Part shown: positions 12,379-24,510 of the stretch, one piece after another
Numbering within the stretch: the first letter of the stretch is position 1
Layout of the letters: the number at the start of each line of letters is the position of its first letter
Source: Moniliophthora roreri
Lineage: Eukaryota > Basidiomycota > Agaricomycetes > Agaricales > Marasmiaceae
NCBI GenBank assembly: GCA_001466705.2
Contig: LATX02000195.1
Location: forward strand, 537,135 to 601,134
Direction: 5' to 3'
DNA: 64,000 bases
Notes under the pieces: model-generated
The model's database searches: none
Seen by the model: only the letters and a program-made list of their open reading frames with translations
What the model was told of the DNA's origin: nothing
Position numbers and translations under genes: made by a program

Positions 12379-15203
12379 CTACTCACTCTGTCTATTGCGC
12401 TTGCCTTCCTTCATGGACAAACCACCAGTAACTTGCTCGGCATTTCGCTTTCTGGGCACGCCAACAACGTCCTCCTGAATTGTTCGCTCCACATTCGGAA
12501 CCACGTACTCCGACATATCGAACATCTCACCCAACCAAAATCGCTTCTCATCGCTGCCTGCAAGCGTTGCCGCGTAAGATTGCAATTCTTGGTAAAGCGT
12601 GGCGGAAAATTTATCAGTTGCGGAATCTGGTAATGCTTCTACTCGCTGGTATTCCACCCGCAACAGGCTGGAAACAACAATGGCGAATCGCATAGTGACA
12701 ACAAACTGCTCCGGGACCGAAGATAGATACTGCGACTGGACGCATTCGTTACCCTTCAGAAACTCGATGCGATCAATGAAATCAAAGTTGGAGAAGAAGG
12801 GAAACAGCTGGTAGAATGTGTGCATGCGATGACTGATGATTCGTTCGTTGACCTCGTTATTCGCCTTGACTTCGCCATCCGCCTCGACCTTGTCATCCAC
12901 TGGGTGCATGATGAGAAGGAAATACATGAGAATCCAAAACAGGGACTCTAGGTCGTGAAGGAAGTTGTATCGAACGGGAACCGGCGTGTATGGGCGACGA
13001 TCCCCCATTCTCTTGAGCATGGATACGAAACTTTCATCATCAAACTTCTCGACCGTTGATTTCTGCGGGAGGAAGAGGTATTTGCCTCTGCATATTTCCA
13101 GAGCCATGAAAAAAGGTGTTCCCTGGCCAAGCCTATTAGCTAATACACAATGCGAAAACTCAACGTAGTACGCACTATTTTGATATCTTGCGGAGACTCA
13201 GAACTCGCACTGACCTTCCTGGCGTATTCAAGGTCAGTTATTTTGCACCTGAGTTCACCGTCTACTTCTGAAACCAACAGATTGCCTGTGCTGATGTCTC
13301 TGTGCACCATCCCAGCAGAGAACATGATCGAAAGCCCTGGACAGCTGTTAGAGATGAGTGGTTCACATACTATTAGAGCTCACCAGTACTGGCTTTCCCG
13401 ATACACACTATTACTGTTCTTAGGTTGCGGACATCTTGGAGTGGGCATCCAGCATCCTCCATCACAATACGATGATGAGCCTTGTTGCCGTAGTGCTCTC
13501 GTGAGAGCATTTGGATGTCCTGGGTCTGAGCCCTGTGATCAGATGGAAGACTGCCTGCAGAGTTCGACATGTACGAGCCAGTCAAGGATGGGGAAGTAGG
13601 GTACCGAGTCGTAATAAGTTTGAGGACAAACGTGTTCCTCGCGCAGGACAGGTCGTTTCCTCTGAGAAAGTTGGTAGAGTTGTCGTCAACGAACACTCTC
13701 GGATTCGTCATCGAAGGAACCTTCACGATCTCGCAGTGCTTGATAGCCACAAAATGCTTCTCGGAATCTGTGGCATCCAGACCTTCGACAACGTGAACCT
13801 TGTTGATATTGGCCTTCACATCCTCTTGGATTTCGAGCTCCGTTTTTGCACCCTCTGGAAGCCATAGATCCTTCAGGACAAATATAGGGCCAATCAACTC
13901 GTCGTTCACAACACGTTGGACCTTAAACACACGATTTGCTCGACCCAATAGGAAATTGGCCTTGTAGGTGCTAATGGCCTCCAGGGTTTCATACTCGATC
14001 CCATTGATAGTGAACCGGTACCGCGTTTCAGCCTTGCTACCACTGCCTCGCTGGACTCTCCGAACTGTGGGGTCGAAGCCGAGCTGCTCCTTGCTGGCAG
14101 ATCCGAGAGCCATGACAAAGTAGATAACATCTTTGACGTTCTATGGCAAAGATACGTTAGAGTCCATCGAGAATGACAATCATTCTTACCTTCTGCAAAT
14201 CAAGACTTTCGGTTACAAAGATGTGCGACCTTGAGCAGAACCAAAACCTCGTATCGGTATGTTCTATTGTCAAACCATACGCAAATCTACGAGTAGGATC
14301 GGATCCCATGAGGTGGTTAATATTGCCGACGAGTTTGGAGATGTTCTGCGCGCCGACTTGAATGAGTAATTTAGCGAACGACAAATGATAAAAGCAGTCA
14401 CATCGTCTGTATCGCTGTCGTTAACGACCTTTTTGAATTCTCCTGTCATCACAATATCACATTCAAACTGTTCTTTCCCTGCCTGGTCTCCAACAGCAGT
14501 GGTGTCGACAAGTAACGCGTTGATATCGGCAATGTAACCACCATGTGCACCCTCAGACTTGAGGCCTTTACTGGGGGTACTGGAGAATGTGATAAGGGGT
14601 TGTTTTCCAGTCGCTTCCTGTGTGTGCTCGAGAATCTTGTTGAATTTGCCAGCGAGCGGTTTATAGAGCTCGTTCTCGGTAACAACGGACTGACGCGTGG
14701 AAATTTGACCCTCCTCCTGCACAGTGTCGAGTGCTGGCGTACCCTGCCCTTGACCATTCTGCTCAGCTTGTCCCTGTACTGGCACCCGCTGCGGTTTCGC
14801 CTTGTCGAACTTGAAACCCATCCAACCTTCATCCGACAACTCTCCGTCCTTCTTGAGCGCATCGTAGACTTGTTCGAGTTTCGCATTGTCTACGCATGGC
14901 AGCACGGCAGTCTTGAACTGGTCGAATGAAACCTCTGGAATTCTGGGACCAAGGTCATGCAAGGCCTGATTCCTGACTTCTTCCATTCGGACTTTGACCA
15001 CCTGCTGTCCGCAATAACTTATACACCATAGTTTTTAAACTCAGCGAGCCACAGCAACGTGTAGGAGAAAGAGGACAATGGTGGTGAACGAATCAGGGTA
15101 GAGCTTACCGCATAAGGCATCAACTTCTTCCAAACATGCGCGACTGTCGACTTGTTCTCTGACTCGGAGTCTGAAGCTCCAAGGGTAGGGCCGGTGGCTG
15201 TGT
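12379..15203 (-). CDS. FunK1 fungal-type protein kinase, copy A (best complete copy)
   Basis: Minus-strand exons 15203-15109 (first exon uncertain), 15001-14402, 14345-14190, 14140-13384, 13336-13176 and 13122-12379. All internal introns are GT-AG and phases agree, giving 806 codons without the first exon. Kinase signatures are the catalytic loop HRDISTGN, the metal site ITDLEYA in place of a DFG motif, and GTPFFMALE in the activation segment; these features define the FunK1 family expanded in agaricomycetes. The N-terminal exon (RIPEVSFDQFKTAVLP) is the usual FunK1 leader. Likely a Ser/Thr kinase of unknown target. A stop upstream of 15203 suggests an additional short 5' exon; the true start is not fixed. 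Confidence 0.85.
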
Positions 15204-16680
15204 CTGAAGTGAACCATCATGGCGAACCCCAGGCATACCACGAAATCCGACATCCAACGACTTGCTCGCACACAATATTAAATATTGTCGCTCTTGATCA
15301 CATTTTTTGGTCAGCAGTCTTGCGCTGCCCCGGACGCTTTGGATCAACACTCTGTCGCTAACTGCCCTGACCTTCAACTTGACTGATATTTCGGACCAGA
15401 GTCTTCGCTTTTTATTGCAATGCCAGATTTTGTCACGAACCCCAATGTCGGTCAGCACTCAGCTATCAGTGACCTTGTAAAGAAGGTGCGTATGTTGGAT
15501 TTCGGGGAACATGGTCTCCTCATGAGATCGCGCTCTACCATCCCACTCACCATGTGCGGAGACCCTAGCCTGGACCACAGCACTCAGGCAGGCATTCGCT
15601 TACTACTCACGACAGCGGGCCGATCCTCATAAGTAGATTTTGTTCGGCCCGCCTTCAAAGAGGTTGCCAGATCGTCGTGAAAGAAGTTTCTGGTCTAGGT
15701 AGCGGTATCGATTATAAGTGAGTGCTAACCTATACGACACTCCGCCTCATTCTCATATCTATTTTAGCAAGATTTGTTTGCCACTTTTACGCACTATTGC
15801 AGAATATACTTGCTTCACCCACTTTCCATGCATATTCACTTGTTCCCGCTTTCCATGCAGCTTGACTTGAGCGGCATCTTCGTTCCCAAGATATCACAGT
15901 CTAGACTCAACCACTTGAACGCTCATTCTTACTGTAAGTTCAAGTGCGATATTTGAACGAAGAAGGTTTTTACATACAACTATCGAAAAAATACCGGCAT
16001 AGAGGAGCGAGGAGCAATAGCTTGCACGAATCAAAAGCATGGGCGAGTACTAGCACTCTTCGGCCCTGTACTTAGTGTTAGTTGTGGCTACGGCTGCTAG
16101 CATGAAATCTCCAAGTCATTCCTCAATGACCACTAGCCCGGCTGCTCGTCGTAGTCATGTGAATCCCACAGGAAACCTAGGGAACGACATTCGTGAAAAC
16201 GCATAGCAATATAGGCCGTCTCAACCATCTCATCCGATTCATCAAACTTTATCGTCGACGGCTACGCCATATCAGACTAGAGTGGAAGATCCACGAGATG
16301 AGATCCAGAAAGATTTTTCAAGTCTACGTAGAATCGTGTAACATTTTCTGTAGTGGGAGGCCGTGGCATGTCACCGTTGTTGAAACAGCCCAAGATTTTG
16401 GGTTGTTCTCTGGATTTCAGAGAGTGTGGATGGAGTCTTCATCGGGCTCCATCTTCGATGTCTACATGCTCACTTTCTGAACAAGTCTACAATCGCGCAT
16501 CTTAAAGAAGTTGATGGCAGTGCCACCGTGACTCTGGTCCACCAACGCCGAACCATTGTTCAATGTTCTTTGCTTCTGTCCTACATGTTGCTGTGGCTCG
16601 CTGGGTTTAAATACCATGGTGTGTACTCTACTGCTAAAACTCAGTTTATTTTCTAGCACTCTGATCTCACCTCGTCCACA
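15204..16680. other. Spacer between divergent FunK1 genes with decayed array sequence
   Basis: The 15,204-15,360 part is the 5' flank of FunK1 copy A and recurs upstream of the other copies. About 15,950-16,400 (minus strand) is a strongly diverged copy of the array tail. About 16,460-16,650 resembles the exon 1/intron 1 area of other FunK1 copies (AACAAGTCTACAATCGCGCA aligns to the copy A exon near 15,130-15,155) but is not an open frame. Nothing else supported. Confidence 0.45.
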
Positions 16681-19437
16681 ATGTCCAGCTCACCAGTTGT
16701 TGAATCGGAACTTCCTACGACGCCGCTGCCTCAGCAAACGACCCACACCAATACGTACACGGAAAAGGAAAGCCCGAGAGTTGCACGTCTCAGTCACCAA
16801 GGAGCCGAACGAGAGGTCCAGATGAAAGAAGTCAGAAGTCGGGCCTTGCATGACCTTGGTCCCAGAATTCCAGAAGTTTCATTCGACCAGTTCAAGGCTG
16901 CTGTGCTGCCACACGTAGACAATGCGAAACTCGAACAAGTCTACGATGCGCTCAAGAAGGACGGAGAGTTGTCGGATGAAGGTTGGTTGGGGTTCAAATT
17001 CGACAAGGCGAAGTCCCAGCGGGTTCGGCGCGTGCCAGTGCAGGGACAAGCTGAGCAGAGTGGCCAAGGGCAGGGTACGCCAACGCTCGACGCTGTGCAG
17101 GAGGAAGGGCAGAATTCCACGCGTCAGTCCGCTGTTACCGAGAACGAGCTCTATAAACCGCTCGCTGNCACACAGGAAGCGACTGGAAAACAACCCCTTA
17201 TCACATTCTCCAGTACCCCCAGTAAAGGCCTCAAGTCTGAGGGTGCACATGGTGGTTACATCGCCGATATCAACGCGTTACTTGTCGACACCACTGCTGT
17301 TGGAGACCAAGCAGGGAAAGAACAGTTTGAATGTGATATTGTGATGACAGGAGAATTCAAAAAGGTCGTTAACGACAGCGATACAGACGATGTGAGTGTT
17401 TTTATCATTTGTCGCTCGCTATATTACTCATTCAGGTTGACATGTAGAACATCTCCAAACTTGTCGGCAATATTAACCACCTCATGGGATCCGATCCTAC
17501 CCGCAGATTTGCGTATGGTTTGACAATAGAGCATAACAATGCGAGGTTTTGGTTCTGCTCAAGGTCACACATCTTCATAACCAAAAGTCTCGATTTGCAG
17601 AAGGTAAGAATAATTGACATTCTCAGTGGGCTCTCTGACATAGCATTGCCATAGAACATCAAAGATGTCATTTACTTCGTCATGGCTCTCGGATCTGCCA
17701 GCAAGGAACAGCTCGGTTTCGATCCCACAGTTCGGAGAGTCAAGCGAAGCAGTGGTAGCAAGGTTAAGACGCGTTACCGGTTCACTATCAATGGGATCGA
17801 GTATGAAACCTTGGAGGCCATTAGCATCTACAAGGCAAAGTTCTTATTGGGTCGAGCGAATCGTGTGTTCAAGGTCCAACGTGTTGTGAATGACGAATTG
17901 ATTGGCCCTATATTTGTCCTGAAGGATCTTTGGCTTCCAGAGGGAGCAAAAACGGAGCTCGAAATCCAAGAGGATATGAAGGCCAATATCAACAAGGTCC
18001 ACGTTGTCAAAGGTCTGGATGCCACAGATTTCGAGAAGCACTTTGTGGCCATCAAGCACTGTGAAATTGTGAAAGTCCCTTCGATGACGAATCCAAGCAA
18101 GCTCGTTGACGACAACTCTACCAACTTTCTCAGAGGAAACGACCTGTCCCGCCCGAGGAAGAAGTTTGTCCTTAAACTGATTATGATTCAATACCCTAAA
18201 AGACCTTCCCGATCCTTGGCTGGTTCGCAGATGTCGGACTCTACAGGCAGTCTTCCATCTGGTCACCGAGCTCAGACCCAGGACATCCGCATGCTTTCAC
18301 GAGAGCATTACGGCAACAAGGCTCACCATCGTATTGTGATGGAGGATGCTGGATGCCCACTTCAAGATGTCCGCAACCTAAGAACGGTGGTAGCGTGTAT
18401 CGGGAAAGCCAGTATTGGTGAGTTCTAATCTTAGGTGAACCACTTATTTCTCACAATTCTTCAGGGTTGTCAATAATGTATTCTGCTGGGATGGTGCACA
18501 GAGACATCAGCACAGGCAATCTATTGGTTTCAGAAGTAGATGGCGAACTCAGATGCAAAATCACTGACCTTGAATACGCCAAGAAGGTCGGTGTGAGTTC
18601 TCGGACTCCGCAAGATATCAAAACAGTGCGTAAGGGTTTGACTTTCTCGGCTGTATATTAACTCATGGACTCAAACAGGGGACACCCTATTTCATGGCTT
18701 TGGAAATATGGACGGGAAGTTACCTGTTTCTTCCCGAGAAATCAACAAACCGGCTTGCCGAAAGCGAAGACTACGTATCTATGAAGATGAGAAAAAAGAC
18801 GGCAAAGAAGGCTCGCACAGATACGTTAGCTGCCGTTCGATACAACTTCCTTCATGATCTCGAGTCCCTGTTTTGGATTCTCATGTACTTCCTCTTCGTC
18901 ATGCACCCAGTGGATGACAACGCCAGGGCGGNGGTAACGACGTCAATGGCGGGGTCGAGGCGGATGGCGACGTCAACGAACTGGACATCAATCATCGCAT
19001 GCACGCATTCAACCAGTTGTTTCCCTCGTTCGCTAACTTTGATTTCACTCAGCGTGTCGAGTTTTTGCACGGTAATCGATACATTCAGTCGCGGTTTATA
19101 GCTTTGGTCCCGGAGGAGTTTTATTTCACCATGGAGTTAGCTGTTGATATTTCCAGCATGTTACGAGAAGAATATCGACGAGTAGAAGCATTACCGGGGT
19201 CGACCCTTGACAAATTTTCTGCCGAGCCATACAAACTGGTGCAATCATGCGCGGGGGAGCTCGCGAGCACCAAGAGGAAAGGAGTTTGGTTAGGTGACAT
19301 GTTCGATATGTCGGAGCGGGCGAATCCGGTTGTGGCACGAACACTCGAGGAGGGACCTGTTGGCGTGCACGGGAAGCGAACATCCGAGGAAGTTACCGGT
19401 GATTTGTCCATGAGGGAAGCCAAGCGCAGCAAACAAN
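16681..19437 (+). CDS. FunK1 fungal-type protein kinase, copy B (two internal assembly gaps)
   Basis: Exons 16681-17391, 17448-17603, 17655-18417, 18465-18625 and 18679 to about 19437; splice sites and phases match copy A exactly. It has its own start, MSSSPVVESELPTTPLPQQT, typical of FunK1. Signatures HRDISTGN, ITDLEYAKK and GTPYFMALE are present. The N at 17168 replaces 25 bp of the GKFNKILE segment seen in the other copies, without breaking the frame. The N at 18932 falls in the Gly/Asp/Val-rich repeat after MHPVDD and hides an unknown length; the frame changes there. The N at 19437 removes the last residues and stop. It is transcribed toward PGS1. Probably a real gene with gaps rather than a pseudogene. 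Confidence 0.8.
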
Positions 19438-19845
19438 GTATCCAGTGTAACCCCCCAGTTGCACCCAACGATTCGACAGCTTGCATCAGAACTCGGCCAG
19501 AAGCAGCCAGCATTCGCAGTATCACCAAACGATGTGCACGTTCTCAAGCAACTAAGTGAATTTTTTATTCACGTCTTCTGGTGTGCATTATTGAAACATA
19601 TCTGTTCTAATCTTAACGTTTGGAATAGGAAATGATTCAGGGAGCAGAGAGAAGAGTTTTTCTGTCATCGTTGTACATTGGATCAAGTGAAGGGGAACTC
19701 GTGTGTTTTACTCTAAACGTACTAGGAATGATACTGAGACTCTTTATCCAGGTCGAAAATCTAGGAAAGGCACTCCGTCAGAAAGAATCCCTTCATTTGT
19801 ACTTTCAGCTCGACTTGAACCGTTCTACGCGTCCTGGTGCTTCTT

Positions 19846-21470
19846 TTTTTTTTTTTGGAGTAGCGTTCACTTGTAGTGGGCCCTCGGCAGACGCGTAAGC
19901 GTCTCTCTGGGCTCGCGAGTGGGTGGGCAGGATTTCAAACCTGGTCCGGTGTGGCTGGTGCATGTGTGGCATATATCATAGTTGGCAATCATAGAAGAAA
20001 CTCCCCGAGGAAATGCTTTTACGCACGGCGTGTGGGACTCTGAATTCCGCAACGTGGACTCTTGTCGCGCGTTCGGCGCTGCTCTTTACTCACCTTCCTC
20101 GTACTTCTCACCCCTCTTCTCCCCCTTCCTGCAGGCCTTGCGACACAATACCCACTAAAACCCCGGTATTTGTCACCCAGTTTTCGGGAAGGGCTCCTTC
20201 CTTCTCGATTATGCCCTTCCATGTCTCCTTTACTGTGGATTGGTTTAGAGCTTTCCGCTCGTATTTCGGATCTGTTAGCCTTCGGTCCAGATTGAGTCGC
20301 TCGTTTATGCTGTGCCGCCAGCGGTTTATTATTTGTTGCTCCGCGGCTGGTGCGTTATTGTTCCTTATTACCCTTTCACATCTTAAGACCCATATTAGGT
20401 ATGCAGATTCCGTGACTAGCAGCTTCCAGAGCCTTGCCGGCCCTTTTCCTATCTTGTGTATTTCTGGTCCCGTTGTCTCCGCTAGTGCAGCTCCGAGAAT
20501 CCCCCCTATTCCGGGCTTAAACCACTCCTTCGTAGTGTTCTTTCGCTCCCACAGGTCTTTGGTGAGATCCCATATTTTGCTTTGTCCCGGGGCTTCGCAT
20601 TCGGTCAGTATGTGTTCCATGGATTCAATTTTCCCTTGGCAGTAGGCACATTGTGCGCGCTCTTTCAACTCTTCACTGAAGTTCCCCCTCAGCCATTTAT
20701 CTCCTACCATATAGGTGTCGTGGGCATTTTTCCATAGGAATTGTTGGGCTTTTTTGGAGTAGTCTCGGTTTCTGAGAGCTCTCCATATTGCTTTTTCTGT
20801 TGGAGTGAAGCCGAAGAGCTCTTCAATCTGGAGCTTTATCTTTTCGATCATTTCTACAGTACGTCTTCTTGGGGTCTGTTTTGCTTGCTTCCTTTGTCTG
20901 ATGTGTTTATACGCCAGGGATTGGGTCATCTTTGCTAGCTTTGCCCCCGGCGCCACTCTGTTCGGTGGCATTGTTTGGGTTGCGTTATCCAGTGGAGTCT
21001 TCGATATTGCCTCTTGTGCTACCTTCTCGGCCTTCTCATGTTGAGCTGTCCTTCCCTCTTTGCTTGTCAGCTTGATTCGCGTGGTAGCCTTCCGTGCCCG
21101 TAGGTGATTTATTGTGTTTTTTAATATGTTTGCCGTTTCTGACTTCGGAAAACCTAGGTCTTCTTGCTCGCCCGCTTGTTTTGATATGGTGTCGAAAACT
21201 GCTTCTGTGGCTATTTCTATGTCTAGGGGTTTTTCTTTATCTGCACCTTCTAGGGCTAGGCTTAGCGCTGTTAGTTCCCCGGCGAACTTTGTCTGGGGGG
21301 CTGATTTAGGTAATCGTGCACTTATCTGGTCTTCTCCGGAGCTGTTGCTCGTATAGATTACTCCTGCCCCAGCCGCTGCGTTATCGTAGCCTGCGTTTAT
21401 TACTGCTCCCTCTATTATGGCTACTGTTGGGTCGGCTGGTGGTATCTTTAGGCTTTTTTGGGGGAAGTCT
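19846..21470 (-). mobile_element. 5'-truncated non-LTR retrotransposon (LINE) inserted in PGS1
   Basis: Lies on the minus strand with its poly(A) tail visible as a T run from 19846. It is flanked by a perfect 15-bp duplication of PGS1 coding sequence, GTCCTGGTGCTTCTT, at 19831-19845 and 21471-21485. The right end (the 5' end of the element) is cut inside the coding region, the usual outcome of incomplete target-primed reverse transcription. Only the RNase H and terminal zinc-knuckle part of the pol gene remains, followed by about 260 bp of 3' UTR. Confidence 0.9.
20108..21469 (-). CDS. LINE pol C-terminus: RNase H-like plus zf-RVT region, partial
   Basis: Open without a stop from the truncated 5' end at 21469 to the stop at 20108. 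The N-terminal part (GAVINAGYDNAAAGAGVIY, then KFAGELTALSLALEGA) reads as an RNase H fold with the conserved Glu. The C-terminal part contains the zf-RVT zinc-binding motif CAYC...HILTEC after NAHDTYMVGDKWL. This is the 3' half of a Tad1-like agaricomycete LINE; the reverse transcriptase and endonuclease are missing, so the copy cannot move by itself. Lack of stops fits a recent insertion, in agreement with the perfect target duplication. Confidence 0.8.
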   Translation of the reverse strand, partial: DFPQKSLKIPPADPTVAIIEGAVINAGYDNAAAGAGVIYTSNSSGEDQISARLPKSAPQTKFAGELTALSLALEGADKEKPLDIEIATEAVFDTISKQAGEQEDLGFPKSETANILKNTINHLRARKATTRIKLTSKEGRTAQHEKAEKVAQEAISKTPLDNATQTMPPNRVAPGAKLAKMTQSLAYKHIRQRKQAKQTPRRRTVEMIEKIKLQIEELFGFTPTEKAIWRALRNRDYSKKAQQFLWKNAHDTYMVGDKWLRGNFSEELKERAQCAYCQGKIESMEHILTECEAPGQSKIWDLTKDLWERKNTTKEWFKPGIGGILGAALAETTGPEIHKIGKGPARLWKLLVTESAYLIWVLRCERVIRNNNAPAAEQQIINRWRHSINERLNLDRRLTDPKYERKALNQSTVKETWKGIIEKEGALPENWVTNTGVLVGIVSQGLQEGGEEG

Positions 21471-21942
21471 GTCCTGGTGCTTCTTCGACCGCAAAAATCC
21501 TTCTTTCCCTTTCACAGATATATCCAGACCGTGTACACGCGTCTTTCTTCAGAAGTCCCAATCCCCGTGGTATTATGGCAAAAGTGGTTCCACCAAGATT
21601 CAACGAGGGATGGGGAACATGGCACGCGAAAATATACGGAGCAGACGACGACGTTATGATTAGTGGGTACGCGGACTCATCTACCTCTTTCTCACGCACA
21701 CTTATCTCTATCTACAGCGCTAACTTAAATAAATCTTACTTCACGAATCGCCAGGACCGCTACCTTTCGTTCATGAACCAACGTATCCTCTCGCAATACT
21801 GTTTCGACTTTCTCCGAACGGTCTCCGACTTTTCATATCAACTGCTTCCTTCATTGCATGCAAAACCTGATTTAGGACCGCACTCTTTCACCGGCGACGG
21901 ATACACAATGTTCTGGCCGGATTTCAACACGCATCCCCATCN

Positions 21943-22472
21943 TCTATTATGGCTACTGTTGGGTCGGCTGGTGGTATCTTTAGGCTTTTTTGGGGGAAGT
22001 CTGTCCTGGTGCTTCTTCGACCGCAAAAATCCTTCTTTCCCTTTCACAGATATATCCAGACCGTGTACACGCGTCTTTCTTCAGAAGTCCCAATCCCCGT
22101 GGTATTATGGCAAAAGTGGTTCCGCCAAGATTCAACGAAGGATGGGGAACATGGCATGCGAAGATATACGGAGCAGACGACGATGTCATGATTAGTGGGT
22201 ACGCGCACTCATCTACCTCTGTTTCACGTACACTTACCTCTATTTACAGCGCCAACTTAAATAAGTCTTACTTCACGAATCGCCAGGACCGTTACCTTCG
22301 TTCACGAACCAACCTGTCCTCTCGCAATACTGTTTCGACTTTCTCCGAACGGTCTCCGAATTTTAATATCAACTGCTTCCCTCATTGGATGCAAAACCTG
22401 ATTTAGGACCGCACTCTTTCACTGGCGACGGATACACGATGTTCTGGCCGGATTTCAACACGCATCCCCATC
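21943..22472 (+). repeat. Second copy of 21411-21941 after a contig join
   Basis: Starts within the 5' end of the LINE and runs into PGS1, repeating the 531 bp left of the N at 21942 with about 4-5% differences and one 1-bp deletion near 22297 (CCTTTCG becomes CCTTCG). Because the repeated segment ends exactly at the N and the copy begins right after it, this is most simply two alleles or overlapping contigs placed in series rather than a genomic tandem duplication. Confidence 0.75.
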
Positions 22473-23195
22473 ACATACACAAAAAGGCTGAAAAAGCTTT
22501 CACGGACTTTCAACATTCCTATCGTCAGCGCAGTCTGCCAGAGAGTTCGGAAGGAGACGAGAAGGTTATGGTGTTCCCAATAATTCAGGCAGGACAGTTC
22601 AACGTCAGAGAAGAAGAGCAGGCGATGGACATTCTCTTCAGGCGTGCCAACGGACAGAGCTCTGGCGAGAAGAAGTCCGAAGAGAGGCCGCTCATCGATT
22701 TCACGAGCGGATACTTTGGCCTATACAAGCCATACCAAGACCTCGTTCTGCGGTCCCGAAATGTCGATGTTCGGATCGTGGCTGCTAGTCCCAAGGTGAG
22801 CCAAGCCATATATAACACACACCGCTAGCATCCTTATCGCAGGCAAATGGGTTCTACGGGTCAAAAGGTATATCTGGGCGCATACCGGAGGGCTACACCC
22901 TTCTTGAGCAGAGATTCATGAAAGCGGTAGCACGTGCAGGACGATTCTGGAAAGAGAGCACTGGTGTCCAATTACTCGAGTGGCTCAAAGATGGATGGAC
23001 GTATCATGCAAAAGGTAGGGTTTCGTCGGTGACAACTTAGTCTTTGTTCACTAATGATACTGCTCTAGGACTGTGGCTTTCTCCACACGCATCGTCGCAT
23101 CCTGTTCTCACTCTGTTCGGATCCACGAACCTCAACTCAAGGTCATCGCATATCGATACCGAGTTGTCATTCGTTATGATTCTTTGCGATAGTTG

Positions 23196-23809
23196 GTATG
23201 GCTTGGCGGAATATTTATCAGTTGCCGAACCAGGTAATGCTTCTACTCGCTGGTATTCCATCAGCAACAGCCCGGAAACAACAATGGCGAATCGCATGGT
23301 GACAACAAACTGCTTCGGGACCGAAGATAGATACTGCGAATGGACGCATTCGTTACCCCTCAGAAACTCGACGCGATCAATGAAATCAAAGTTGGAGAAG
23401 GAGGGAAACAGCTGGTAGAATGTGTGCATGCGATGACTGATGATTCGTTCGTTGACCTCGTTATTCGCCTTGACTTCGCCATCCGCCTCGACCTTGTCAT
23501 CCACTGGGTGCATGATGAGAAGGAAATACATGAGAATCCAAAACAGGGACTCTAGGTCGTGAAGGAAGTTGTATCGAACGGGAGCCGGCGTGTATGGGTG
23601 ACGATCCCCCATTCTCTTGAGCATGGATACGAAACTTTCATCCTCAAACTTCTCGACCGGATTCTCGTCTGTTGATTTCTGCGGGAAGAAGAGGTATCTG
23701 CCTCTTCATATTTCCAAAGCCATGAAAAAAGGTGTTCCCTGGCCAAGGCCATTAGTTAATACACAATGGGAAAACTCAACGTAGTACGCACTATTTTGAT
23801 ATCTTGCGG
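23196..23809 (-). pseudogene. FunK1 fragment C fused to broken PGS1
   Basis: Minus-strand FunK1 sequence covering the C-terminal exon from GTPFFMALE back to about ATDKYSAKPYQ; the last 55 or so residues of the kinase are absent because PGS1 sequence begins there (near 23195). It lacks the terminal LGEMFDMSE region found in copies A, D and F. The segment 23207-23809 is repeated without visible change at 23811-24413 after the N at 23810. Confidence 0.75.
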
Positions 23810-23810
23810 N

Positions 23811-24510
23811 CGGAATATTTATCAGTTGCCGAACCAGGTAATGCTTCTACTCGCTGGTATTCCATCAGCAACAGCCCGGAAACAACAATGGCGAATCGCA
23901 TGGTGACAACAAACTGCTTCGGGACCGAAGATAGATACTGCGAATGGACGCATTCGTTACCCCTCAGAAACTCGACGCGATCAATGAAATCAAAGTTGGA
24001 GAAGGAGGGAAACAGCTGGTAGAATGTGTGCATGCGATGACTGATGATTCGTTCGTTGACCTCGTTATTCGCCTTGACTTCGCCATCCGCCTCGACCTTG
24101 TCATCCACTGGGTGCATGATGAGAAGGAAATACATGAGAATCCAAAACAGGGACTCTAGGTCGTGAAGGAAGTTGTATCGAACGGGAGCCGGCGTGTATG
24201 GGTGACGATCCCCCATTCTCTTGAGCATGGATACGAAACTTTCATCCTCAAACTTCTCGACCGGATTCTCGTCTGTTGATTTCTGCGGGAAGAAGAGGTA
24301 TCTGCCTCTTCATATTTCCAAAGCCATGAAAAAAGGTGTTCCCTGGCCAAGGCCATTAGTTAATACACAATGGGAAAACTCAACGTAGTACGCACTATTT
24401 TGATATCTTGCGGAGACTGAGAATTTGCACTGACCTTTTTAGCGTATTCAAGGTCAGTTATTTTGCACCTGAGTTCGCCGTCTACTTCTGAAACCAACAG
24501 ATTGCCTGTG
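23811..24510 (-). pseudogene. FunK1 fragment C', overlap copy joined to a Zn2Cys6 3' end
   Basis: The first 603 bp are the same as 23207-23809 and are probably the same locus read from the adjoining contig. It continues into the HRDISTGN exon (ISTGNLLVSEVDGEL) and then stops at about 24510, where the 3' end of a Zn2Cys6 gene (NCLKVLRGTS and its stop) begins. The fusion removes the kinase N-terminal half and the regulator's first 95%. Confidence 0.7.

Larger units (their letters stand above)
19438..23195 (+). pseudogene. PGS1: PGS1-like phosphatidylglycerophosphate synthase, split and truncated
   Basis: Encodes CDP-diacylglycerol-glycerol-3-phosphate 3-phosphatidyltransferase, the mitochondrial enzyme that starts phosphatidylglycerol and cardiolipin synthesis. 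Visible pieces: 19438-19574 and 19629-19700 (ERRVFLSSLYIGSSEGEL), 19752-19845, then a LINE, then 21471 onward. The first phospholipase-D-type HKD motif is HAKIYGADDD with ANLNKSYFTNRQDRY after an intron; the second is HAKGLWLSPH followed by FGSTNLNSRS (exon from 23069). Removing the LINE and one target duplication restores the frame exactly. The N at 21942 is followed by a second, about 95% identical copy of 21411-21941 that carries a one-base deletion near 22297. The gene stops abruptly near 23195, where FunK1 sequence begins, so the C-terminus is missing. Confidence 0.85.
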
